Assembly: GCA_030762895.1 (NCBI GenBank)
Contig: CM061068.1
Span: 156,756,811-156,820,810, forward strand
DNA from: Sophora flavescens
Lineage: Eukaryota > Streptophyta > Magnoliopsida > Fabales > Fabaceae
Direction of reading: 5' to 3'
DNA: 64,000 nt
The notes below the pieces were generated by a model. That model saw only the letters and a program-made list of their open reading frames with translations. It was not told the DNA's origin and searched no databases. The translations under genes were made by a program, and so were the position numbers. This document shows positions 9,750 to 19,860 of the stretch, one piece after another. Positions within the stretch are counted from its first letter, which is position 1. Each line of letters begins with the position of its first letter.

Positions 9750-11072
9750 ACAATTACACCACCAAAAATCAAAAGAATTAAGTACAATCCAACAAGCAAC
9801 AAATACACTTAAAGAACAAGTGAAAGAAAAGAATTACAAGTCAAAAATGAATATTACAAGGACCTCACCATTCACTCAAAGATTTCCACTCGTGTATATC
9901 ACTCAATGTATACTTTTTCAATATGATTTCTCTCTTGTCTCATTCCACTCAAGAGTTTCCTCCTCAAGGGAACTACAATTTGAAACAAGATCTCAACAGT
10001 TAGTCTCCATTAAACAAATGATAAATCAACCAATAGGAAATCAATTCAAAGAGGTCAAGAATTTTGAAAGCAACTAATACAAAACTAATGGAGTTTAGAA
10101 GACAAGCAAGAAAAGGTTCAAGAAGAATTGCACACTCAAATTGATGAGAAGAAGACAAGTTGAAAGAGTCTAACAAAAGTGTAATTCAAATTTAATCAAA
10201 GTGTTTGTGAACAAGTGATGATCAATGTGAATTTTGCTACACCAATATGTGAAGGATCAATACAAAAGTAAGCATGTGAAATGGTGGCAATACTTTTACC
10301 TTTGCTGAATTTTTTTCAGATTTTGCACTTTTGCCCCAAAAATTTGTATATTTACGGTTTTGGCCCACTTTTTCATTTTACACCATTTTTTTTTTAAATT
10401 TCAGCCACTTGACTTTTACTTATTGCAATTTCACAGCAATTACAATGAAAATTTCGAATTACAAATGAGATCCTTCAAGCATGAACAAATTTGAACAATA
10501 TTGGTGTAATACTTGGAAATATGAACAATTCAAGTTGTGTAGAATAATTTCCAAGTGAAGGAGCACAAATCAAGTAATTAGAGACCTAGATATTTCATTC
10601 AAGTGGATGATAAACACATCATTTCCACAATTTGAATTTCATGAAGATCTATTAGGTTCTAAAATTTTGAAATCATTGAAGCACTTTTGAATAAAATTTG
10701 AATCAATCTTACTATTGTGAATTGAAATTTGAATTTGAATTTTGCAATTGTTCAAATTCACAAAGTAAGGAAAATATATCTATTCTTGAATTTTCAAGAA
10801 GAAACCAAAATCACATGTGATGAAAGAGCACATGCAAGAAATGGAGCCTAAAATTTGAAAGTGAAAATGTGGAGGGAAAAATTTTTCACCAAAAATTCAA
10901 GCAAGATCAATTCAAACTCATTTAAAATTCTAGATCCATGACCACAATTGGATTCAAATTACTTTTCATCATCCAATTCTTGTGGTAAATGGCACCACTA
11001 ACATGTGAAATTTCCAACATGAATTTGGCTCCACATTTGAGTTTGAATTTCCAAAATTCTACCACTTGATGT
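9750..11072 (-). repeat. N LTR/leader, part left of Gypsy A
   Basis: AT-rich noncoding DNA between the N gag start and the Gypsy A edge. A sequence at about 9730-9746 reads TTGGTATAATCTGC on the minus strand, a weak match to the tRNA-iMet PBS, so the LTR probably ends near 9750. The exact edge is uncertain because the other LTR is off-window. Bases 11068-11072 are the GATGT target site of Gypsy A. Confidence 0.55.
11068..11072 (+). repeat. Gypsy A target site duplication, left (GATGT)
   Basis: GATGT here and at 28302-28306 flank the TG...CA ends of the two LTRs. Confidence 0.93.
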
Positions 11073-12266
11073 TGAGACGCCCCGATGTCCCATTAAAGAA
11101 AACCAAAAATATTAAGACCTAATTTCGTTATTATCGTTAAGCTGATATTTTAAAACAGCGAAAAAAGTAAAAACTTAAAATATACACAATGTATATACAT
11201 ACATATATAACATATACACCTCAAGACCTGATACAGTACAATAGAGGGAATCCCATCAATCGGATCCCAAAATGTACAAATTGATAATCAAATAGAAAAT
11301 AAAAACAACATCCTAAGGAGACAAGAGGCACTAGCCATAGACTCTGTACTCAACTATAAGGATCCACTATTCATCCTCCAACGTCTGGCTCATACGAGGT
11401 CCCATCAAGCTCCTCCATAGATGGCTCCCACATAGGATCTTCTTATCACAATCACATAAAAAAAACATATGCAATATAGAGAAGACAGGGATAAGAAACC
11501 ATATAACATCAAACGTGGAAAGGGTTTAGCTACATTTAATTAAATAATAGCATACTAAACATCCATCTCCCAAGTATAAATATGTGTAACACAATCATCC
11601 TCAATCCACATCTAGAATCTTTCCTCTACCCTCCATCATGATGCAATGCAAATGCTGTATGAATAATCCCCTCAGGTATCGGTCATATCCGGATATCACA
11701 ACAATATAATCGACACGTCCCAGAGTCCCCGGCGCACACCCACGTCCGCGGATGGAGGGTGCCCACGCAAAGCAATGGCACTATAGCTACACAATCCGGT
11801 GCACACCTCTGAACCCCGGTCAGAGTGCTCATGCAACGCATGAACTATAGCTGCGACTAAAATGAAATCATCTCTGGACGGTTCGCCATTAGCCTATCCC
11901 CGGGAATTCTCCCTCCGAGGCATAGACCCCACTCGACCATGTTTCAGGTCCCTCATATCACAGACCATGTTTCAGGTCACCCCTTAGTGCCCTAACCGCT
12001 TATCATAATCTCATAGATAACCTCAAAATAATCTCATCTCATTAATCTCATCCTCAGGTCACGATAATCATCTCGGTTAGGCACTACTATCACATATCAT
12101 ATGCAATCCCCAAAACTTCATCATGTCTCAACATAACTTGTAACTTACTCAACCTCTAAGCGCAATCATAACACTCATCATATCATCACAATCATCATCA
12201 TGTTATCCAAAACCATCATCATATATCATCATGTCATAATATCATTTCCAAATAATAAATACCAAA

Positions 12267-12267
<1 letters not shown>

Positions 12268-12344
<77 letters not shown>
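12268..12344. repeat. (ATA)n microsatellite
   Basis: About 25 uninterrupted ATA units. The sister LTR has only about 9 units at 26895-26920. Confidence 0.95.
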
Positions 12345-12435
12345 GTATAAACACTTTCAAAATTAATTACAACACTCTTGATATCATACATCAAGTACCA
12401 AGTTCAAATCAACCAGTCAAACAGGCAATCATCAC

Positions 12436-12436
<1 letters not shown>

Positions 12437-12489
<53 letters not shown>
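12437..12489. repeat. (TA)n microsatellite
   Basis: About 26 TA units; the sister LTR carries about 32 at 27016-27079. Confidence 0.95.
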
Positions 12490-12490
<1 letters not shown>

Positions 12491-13698
12491 CGTAACGAAG
12501 ATAAACGCATAATTTCTATATCATCATCGGTATCACTGAGTAGTCCCCAATGTGGTATAGACATTGTCCGTTACTCGCTCTCGTGTAGGGTTTGGGTCGC
12601 CCTACGCCATTATCTAATTAAACTTAACCACACCGTTTTCGATGTTAAATAGTTTCTTTCCCCCATCTGGAAAGTCGTACGATGCTCGAAACGAAGCAAA
12701 ACGAGACTTCCTCCCACTTTCTCAATTCTGCCCTATGCGATTCTTGGGCCTCGGAGCTTCCAAAAATTCACCTAAGCGTCACATTGCGAAGCACACGTTA
12801 CTAGGAGTTCATATTCGAAAATGGAATTGAATTCCGACAAACGAAATGGAAGATATTACGAGAAACATAACGAACAGAGTTTCGACATAAAAAAGGATAA
12901 TTTACCTTCACTTTTAGAAGAAAAGGAGAAGAGAACAAGATAGATATCCTCGCTACGATCACAACCACGTACTCCATTTCGCGATTGGACGATTGAAAAT
13001 CTCACACTCTTAGCTAGAAGCTCTTCTCTCTCTAAAACTTCTCTCTTTCTCTAAGATTCCCCTCTCTGTTTTTGAGTTTTCTCTCAACTCACTGCTCTCT
13101 GCTCTTTCTCTTATGTCACTTAAGCCATTTTATTTTTCTTAAATTCGTGCTAGCGCTCGAGCGTTGGAAACCTAGCGCTCGAGCGTTCCAACTCTTGAAC
13201 GTTGGCTTTTCCACGCTCGAGCATTAGAGGGTTGGTGGACCACTGTGCCATGCAACCAATCAGGAGCTGCCACATAAGCCCTGATTGACACGTGGCAAGT
13301 CAAAATATGGCCCTTGTCTGTTGACTTGGGTTATTGAGCGTTGGTGTAACCACGCTCGAGTGTTGACTTCTGACAAAAAGTCAACTCTTTGCGTTCAGGG
13401 TCCGTTCGACTTTCGATTGTGCTCAAATTTGAGATATAGGCTCATTAGGACCCAATAAACAACCTAAAACCATCAAAAGGCCTAATCTCAACTCTAACTG
13501 CAAATTTCTTATTCAATACTGAAACATCTCAAAGACGCTAACCGGGAAACCCTAATTGGTCTCTAAGTTCTAACTCACCCGAAAAAACTGCGTACTTTCC
13601 ATGCAAGGGTTTCTAAACCTCAAACATCTCAACTATGAATTCCAAGTCCTAACCCTGAACCTCATACGTAAATTACACATAAAATCACAGATGTTACA

Positions 13699-13716
13699 TT
13701 TCTACCCCCCTTAAAA
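13699..13716 (-). promoter_or_regulatory. Gypsy A polypurine tract
   Basis: On the minus strand a purine run containing AAGGGGGGTAGAA directly precedes the 3' LTR start TGTAACATC, the expected plus-strand primer site. Confidence 0.8.
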
Positions 13717-14260
13717 GAAATTCTGTCGTCGGAATTTTCATACCTGAAAACAGATGGCGGTACTGCAGCTGAATGTCCACCTCACGCTCCCAAGTAGAAT
13801 CTTCGATAACACTATCCCATATGACCTTGACCAGGGGAATTTGTTTACCATGGAGTTCTTTAATCCTTCTATCTTCAATCTTATATGGTTTAGCCTTATA
13901 TTCCATATTCTCTCGGAGTTGTATTGACTCAGGCTCAATGACGTGAGAAGGATTAGGGTAATATTTTCTCAACTGGGATACATGGAAGATATTGTGAAGG
14001 TTGGAAAGGTTAGGAGGTAAGGCCATCTGGTAAGCTACTAGACCAATTCGTCGAAGAATCTGAAATGGTCCAATGAATCGGGGAGTGAGTTTTCTAGACT
14101 TTATAGCTCTGCCAATTCCGGTCTTCGGACTGACTATCAAGAACAGGTGATCACCTTCTTGAAACTCTAAGGGCCTCCTCCTCTTGTTACTGTAGTTTCT
14201 CTGCCTATCCTGCACTTCCTTCATTCTCTCTTTGATTTTCCAGACTTGCTCTGTAGTTTT
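13703..14260 (-). pseudogene. Gypsy A integrase C-terminus with chromodomain-like end
   Basis: A 176-codon open stretch (14224-13694), plus codons upstream, continues the integrase cut by S1. It has NKRRRPLEFQEGDHLFL, KLTPRFIGPFQIL and the LHNIFHVSQLRKY block typical of Gypsy integrase tails. A chromodomain-like segment follows (ELHGKQIPLVKVIW ... DSTWERE). In active chromoviruses this tail guides insertion to particular chromatin. Here it is separated from the catalytic core by a 1.5-kb solo LTR. Confidence 0.88.
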
Positions 14261-14532
14261 CTGTATGATAAGCCTCTGGCTTATCTAGTTTTAAGACTAG
14301 ATAAACTAGGGTTTATGTGCCAATTTATTCGAGTTTACTCTCGTTTTCGCCCAAATTTGCCTTGTTTTGTTCCTAAGTTGGACTTTGACTCGTTTTGCGT
14401 CTTTTGTGTAGTTTTTAGGTTATTTTGGAGAGAATTACGCTTGTGGTTGCTTGTGTTGTTTTCAGGTCCATAAGTGAGGCTCTAAGAATTAAGGAAAGTC
14501 AACAAATAGTGGAGATTGCCATTCTGGGGATT

Positions 14533-14916
14533 CTCGCCCCGCGAGAGGAGGCTCGCCCCGCGATAATTTGAAGATCTGGGAAGACAGAGACCATCACGGC
14601 CTAGCCGTGATTGACATCACGGGCCGTGACAGGAAGGTTCGCGTCGCGAGACGTCCTTCGCGTCGTGAGTGTGTGACTCCAAAAAAGTACCAGAATCAGA
14701 GACCATCACGGCCTAGCCGTGATGTATATCACGGCCGTGACCTAAAATCCACACAAGGCAGAGAACATCACGGCCTGGCCGTGATTGACATCACGGGCCG
14801 TGACAAGAAGACTCGCGTCGCGAGACATCCGTTGGGTCGCGAATGGTCAAATCCCGAAGTGCGCGGAAGCAGAAGCCGTCACGGCCTGGCCGTGATGGCC
14901 ATCACGGCCGTGACGC
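14533..14916 (+). repeat. S1 dyad array
   Basis: Four composite modules of the form TCACGGCCTRGCCGTGA, about 4 nt, then TCACGG(G)CCGTGA, interleaved with TCGCGTCGCGAG and CTCGCCCCGCGAG dyads. The last module ends about 10 bp before the TATA box at 14926. Confidence 0.85.
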
Positions 14917-14925
14917 GTGGCCTCC

Positions 14926-14934
14926 TTATAAATA
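14926..14934 (+). promoter_or_regulatory. Putative TATA box of S1
   Basis: TTATAAATA directly downstream of the dyad array, the only strong TATA match in the LTR. Confidence 0.6.
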
Positions 14935-15771
14935 GAGCAGATCAGAACAGAAAAGAGAACTTTTTGGATCAGAATTTTCAGAGACCTTTTGTAACCCTTA
15001 TTCTGGGATTTCTTCTCCTTTTCTTTTCTCTTAATTCTTAGGCTTAGGATGAATTCCGATTGTACGTGCATTGTTGTTACGGACATGAGGAACTAATCCT
15101 CTTGTCTAGGGGATCGATGAAGCCACCCATGGCGGCATAGTGTTCATGTAATGTAACTCTCTATCCTTTAATTCAATTATGATTTTCCAATTCTGTTTTC
15201 ATTGTGTCGATTATATGCTAGCGTGATCGACTAGTTAAGCGTGTTGAGGCCTAGCGGCGATTCGCGTTTTAGAACTTGAATTGGGAACATCGGTCGAGTA
15301 TTGCACGAGAGTGAGTAGGAGATCGATGCAACCTATAGGGAACAAGAATTAATAGAATTCGAGATTAGGGTTAAGAGACCTAGCAAGTAATTAACTCAAA
15401 TCATCGAATACGTCCTAATGAGCACGGAAGTGGATTTAGGAGAATTTAGGGGTCCCGGTTGACATTAAAATTGAACTTAGGGAGGAGAATATCATCACTT
15501 GGGTACTTTGCATGATTGGGTAGGTGGATTCGAAACCTTAGATGCTTTTATTTCTGAATTTAATCACCGTAGCGTTATTTGAATCGATTCTTGAATTCGC
15601 AATCTCAATCTCTTTCTCTCAACCACCTTCTATTGCTTAACCAACGTATCGGATTTCTCGACAATTTAGTCGAATTGGTAACCCAATCCTTGTGTTCGAC
15701 CTCGGTAGAATCTTACCGTGTTTTTATTACTTGCGACGACCCGGTACACTTGCCGGAGTCATAACACTGTA

Positions 15772-18327
15772 CTACATCAAGACCCAACACTTGGCTCTCG
15801 CCAGTCTCATACCAACACAACGGAGTCCTGCACTTTCTCCCATACAGAGCCTCATACGGTGCCATCCCAATACTGCTGTGGAAACTGTCATTGTATGTGA
15901 ACTCAATCGAAGGTAGGAACTCATCCCAACTGCCAACATGTTCAAACACACAGGCTCTTAAAAGATCCTCCAATGACTGAATTGTTCTCTCTGATTGTCC
16001 ATCCGTCTGGGGATGATAAGCGGAACTCATCCTCAACTTTGTTCCCAAAGCATCGTGTAACTGTCTCCAAAATCTAGATGTAAATCTGGGATCTCGGTCG
16101 GAGACAATACTCGACGGCACACCATGCAACCTCACTACTTCCTTGATGTAGATCTGGGTCAACCTTTCAAGACTATAACTCTCACCAATAGGTAAGAAGT
16201 GAGTACACTTCGTCAACCTATCAATAATAACCCAAATCGCATCAAACCTCTTCAGAGTTCGTGGTAATCCAACCACAAAGTCCATCGCTATGCTATCCCA
16301 CTTCCACTTTGGGATATCCAAGGACTGCAACAACCCGGCGGGCTTTTGATGCTCTATCTTAGCTTTATGACATACCAAACATGATACAACATACTCCGCC
16401 ACTTCTTTCTACATCTTTCGCCACCAAAACATCTTCTTCAAGTCTTGATACATCTTGGTGGCTCCTGGGTGAAAACTCAACTTACTCTTATGTGCCTCCT
16501 CTAAGATCATCTTCCTAATCTCTAAGTCCTCTGGCACACATATCCGATCCTTAAACCTTAACACTCCATCTGATCCTCTTCTAAACTCTGAAACCTTACC
16601 CTCATCTATACCTCGATGCACATCCACCAAATATTCATCCTGACCCTGCTTAACCTTAAGATCTCTCAAAAACTCACTACTGATGGCCATCATACCTAAG
16701 CATATTCTATCCTCAATCAAATCCATACCTAGGTTCAAATCTCTAAACTGTTCAAGCAACTCCATCTCTTTCACCATCATTATGGATATGTGCAAGGATT
16801 TCTGACTTAGTGCATCCACCACAACATTAGCTTTCCCTGGATGGTATTGAAGATCAAACTCATAGTCCTTAATGAATTCCATCCATCTACGTTGCCTCAT
16901 ATTCAGTTCCTTCTGATCAAACAAATACTTTAAACTTTTGTGATCACTGAACACATTAAACTTAGCTCCATAGAGATAGTGTCGCCATATCTTCAATGCG
17001 AAGACTATGACTGCTAAATCCAGATCATGGGTCGGTTAATTCCTTTCATGAACCCTCAACTGTCGGGAAGCATAAGCCACAACTCTTCCCTCTTGTATCA
17101 AAACACAACCCAATCCTTGATATGACGCGTCATAGTACACGTCAAACTGTCCTAATGGATGCAGTAACGCCGGCCACAGGAGATGTAGTCAACTTCTCCT
17201 TTAGCTTCTGAAAGCTCTCTTCACACTTCTTTGTCCAAACAAACGTTGTACCTTTTCTCGTTAAATGCATCATAGGTAATGCAATCTTCGAGAAACCCTC
17301 GATGAACCTCCTGTAATACTCGGCTAATCCTAGGAAACTCCTCACCTTACTCATTGACTTAGGCCTCTCCCACTTAATCACGGCCTCTACCTTAACTGGA
17401 TCAACAGCTATCCCTTTCTTGTTGATTACATGCCCTAGAAACTGTACTTCCTCTAACCAAAATTCACACTTGGATAGCTTAGCATACAACTGCCTATCTC
17501 TCAATACCTGTACCACCACTCTTTGATGTTCCTCATGTTCTTCCCGACTACGGGAGTAGATAAGAATATCATCTATAAACACCACAACAAACTTGTCGAG
17601 GAACGGTCTAAAGATCATGTTCATGTAATCCATGAACACCGCTGGAGCATTAGTTACACCAAAAGGCATAACTAGGTACTCGTAGTGTCCATACCTCGTC
17701 CTGAAAGTGGTCTTAGGTATATCCTCCTTCTTCACCCTAATCTGATGGTATCCCGATCTTAAATCTATCTTGGAAAACACTGAAGCTTCCTTCAACTGAT
17801 CCATCAGATCATCTATCCTAGGCAACATATATTTGTTCTTGATTGTAACTTTATTTAACTGCCTATAATCCGTGCACAACCTAGAACTTCCGTCCTTTTA
17901 CTTGACAAACAATACCGGTGCTCCCTAAGGCGAAACACTCGATCTGATGAATTCCTTCTTCATCATGTCATCCAGCTGCCAAATCCATTGGTGACATCCG
18001 ATAAGGAGCTACTGATATAGGTCCGGTCCTTGGTATGAGATCTATAGTGAACTCCACCTCCCTCTCTGGTGGTAAACCTGAAACATCAGGAGGGAAAACC
18101 TCGGGAAACTCTCTCACGATAGGCAAAGAATCGATACTCGGAGTCTCCTTAGCTTTCAAAGAGAAAAGCATCACATACTGCAGAGACTCGTCACTCCTCA
18201 TAGCTGTTCCTTCATTGGCAGATACTATGCCAGAAGGCTCAAGAAAAGATAAGGTCTTTCGGGCACAGTCTAACACTACATGGTTAACCGAAAGCCAATC
18301 CATGCCAAGGATAACGTCTATCTGCTA
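15772..18327 (-). pseudogene. Gypsy A pol: RT, RNase H, integrase core (broken)
   Basis: Minus-strand reading continues from the protease across X2. It begins with GMDWLSVNHVVLDCARK, then the RT with LNKVTIKNKY, PFGVTNAPAVFMDYMN and catalytic FIDDIL (about 17590). RNase H follows with FSDHKSLKYLFDQKELNMRQRRW and ANVVVDALSQ. The integrase has an HHCC zinc region (HPGATKMYQDL ... CLVCHKAKIEH) and DDE core blocks MDFVVGLP, VSDRDPRFTS and QTDGQSERTIQ. Lesions: TAG at 18325-18327 (Gln in Gypsy C), a frameshift near 17975, TAG at 17925-17927, TAA at 17898-17900, a break near 17140, TAA near 17037 and TAG at 16409-16411. It is interrupted by S1 at its C-terminal side. Confidence 0.92.
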
Positions 18328-18332
18328 CATAG
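18328..18332 (+). repeat. X2 target site duplication, left (CATAG)
   Basis: CATAG here and at 24015-24019 flank the two X2 LTRs exactly. Confidence 0.95.
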
Positions 18333-18558
18333 TGATAGTGTGATTTTACATGATGTTTCATATACACTTTTGCAAGCATTTTTCATATAGATTAGGCATT
18401 CTTTATTTGATTTTAGTTAGTATTTCCATTGGAATGGGTGAAGCGGTTTCTTGGTATTGTTTTGCAGGAATTTAAGGAAAAATGCTCAGAATTAGCCTTG
18501 ATGGAGCTTGGATGAAATAGAGCTTGAAAAATGAAGAAAATGAGCCAAGCAGAGCCTA

Positions 18559-18797
18559 TCACGGCCTGTCCGTGATGACCATCACGGCCATGATCAAGAA
18601 AACTGAGAAGATTGAAGGCAAAAGTCAGAAGCTGTCACGGCCTAGCCGTGATACCCATCACGGTCGTGACAGGCCAAGCAGAACCGATCACGGCCTAGCC
18701 GTGATGAGGCTCACGGTCGTGATGCTCCAAATTTGAAAGCGTGCCCACTCCAAAACACGTCACGGCCTGGCCGTGATGGCCATCACGGCCGTGACGT
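18559..18797 (+). repeat. X2 5' LTR dyad array
   Basis: Four composite modules, each a 17-19 bp dyad (TCACGGCCTAGCCGTGA type), a spacer of about 4 nt, then a 14-bp dyad (TCACGGTCGTGA type). The array ends 11 bp before the TATA box. The same array is at 22860-23097 in the 3' LTR. Confidence 0.9.
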
Positions 18798-18807
18798 GCA
18801 CCTGATC

Positions 18808-18816
18808 TATATATAT
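18808..18816 (+). promoter_or_regulatory. Putative TATA box of X2 5' LTR
   Basis: TATATATAT within CTGATCTATATATATGAGC, just downstream of the dyad array; repeated in the 3' LTR at about 23109-23118. Confidence 0.6.
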
Positions 18817-19718
18817 GAGCGCAGCAGATAGAACAAGAGAGGCTGGGAACCCTAGTGGAGACCAGAAACACACAAAAATAGGGACTTTGAACCTATGAGC
18901 ACTTTCACCCTAGGGAGACTCTTGGGAAGCAAAAAGGGGTGGTTTTTCTCTGCTCTTGGATTGGAAGAAGATTGGAGGATTCGTCATGAGTTCACTTCAT
19001 CCCTTCTCTCTTTCTCTTTTTGTAATTTCTATTACAATGAGTAGTTAAATCCCTTTTTGTTGGGATTAGATGTAATCAAACTGATTATTATGTATTTGCC
19101 TTGACTGATTATTCTGTGTTCATGTCTTCATATTAGTGATTGATTTTCCATGCTTAATGCTTGTTGTGGCTAGCACCCCCATGACTCGATTAGTGTTTTG
19201 GTATGCAATTGGGAAATTCGTATTAGAACCGGAACTGAATTTAATCACCTAGTAACCCTTGCGTCTAGGAATGGAGTTTGGTTTACTAGTAATCGCGTAA
19301 TCCCTAATCCGAATGCAAATTCATTAATCTAGGCCACCTAAGGAATTAGGGTCTATTAGTGGATTTAGGCTCTTGCCATCCGAGGAATCGGGGGTTGAGT
19401 AATCTAGTGGATTGATTTTAATATTTGAAGCATGAATGAGAGGTATCTAGTCCTGGTAGTACATGAGGCAGAGGTTTGGTGAAATCTGATCCCAACACCT
19501 CTTTCTGCACTCCAAGTGTTTGTCAAAAGTCCCCAAAAAATACAAAAAGATTTTATTCATTTTGTTTTGTTTATTTTGAATTATCTTCACAGTCTAGATA
19601 GTTGTTGAACTTGTGAACTGATAATTGACATCTAATCCCCGTGGATACCATAACCGGTCTCACCACCGTATTACTTGTACGACTAGGTATACTTGCCCAG
19701 ATTCGTCCATCAAGTTTT

Positions 19719-19736
19719 TGGCGCCGTTGCTGGGGA
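19719..19736 (+). promoter_or_regulatory. X2 primer binding site, tRNA-Asp type
   Basis: TGGCGCCGTTGCTGGGGA lies 6 nt past the LTR end. It matches the tRNA-Asp complement with one difference (T for C). Confidence 0.85.
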
Positions 19737-19860
19737 TTGGTTTTGCCAATATCATTAGTAACAAAGAAGGCAACTAGTTTAGACATTTTTATTTTTATTT
19801 TTCTGTATATATTTGATCTTTTTGTTTTTGAGTTTTGTTTGTGGAAGGTGGACGAAATTC

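Larger units (their letters stand above)
11073..13698 (-). repeat. Gypsy A 3' LTR (2626 bp)
   Basis: Plus strand reads TGAGACGCCCC...ATGTTACA, so in element orientation it runs TGTAACATC...GGCGTCTCA. It pairs with 25696-28301 over its whole length. It contains ATA and TA microsatellites and, at 13150-13370, a promoter-side cluster of CGCTCGAGCG dyads. Confidence 0.93.
14266..15766 (+). mobile_element. S1: solo LTR (1501 bp) inside Gypsy A integrase
   Basis: Bounded by TGATAAGCC...GTCATAACA and flanked by CTGTA at 14261-14265 and 15767-15771. Removing it and one CTGTA restores the host reading. There is no internal region or second LTR, so it is the product of LTR-LTR recombination. Start and end resemble the LTRs of X1 and X2, so it probably comes from that non-autonomous group. 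It carries a dense TCACGG/CCGTGA and TCGCG dyad array at 14533-14916, followed by a TATA box. The 157-codon frame through the array (14568-15041) is a by-product of the repeats. Confidence 0.9.
18333..19712 (+). repeat. X2 5' LTR (1380 bp)
   Basis: TGATAGTGTGATT...TTCGTCCATCA. It contains a dyad array at 18559-18797 and a TATA box at 18808-18816. Pairs with 22635-24014 without net length change. Confidence 0.97.

Noticed and set aside
12200..12439. 79-codon frame rich in Ile
   Set aside because: It is the translation of the (ATA)n microsatellite.
14568..15041. 157-codon frame across S1
   Set aside because: It is produced by the CG-rich dyad array of the LTR; no domain and no counterpart in X2 LTRs beyond the repeats.
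18559..18797. Dyad arrays considered as a CRISPR array
   Set aside because: Repeats are imperfect, irregularly spaced and palindromic, lie inside LTRs of a eukaryotic element, and no cas genes exist nearby.
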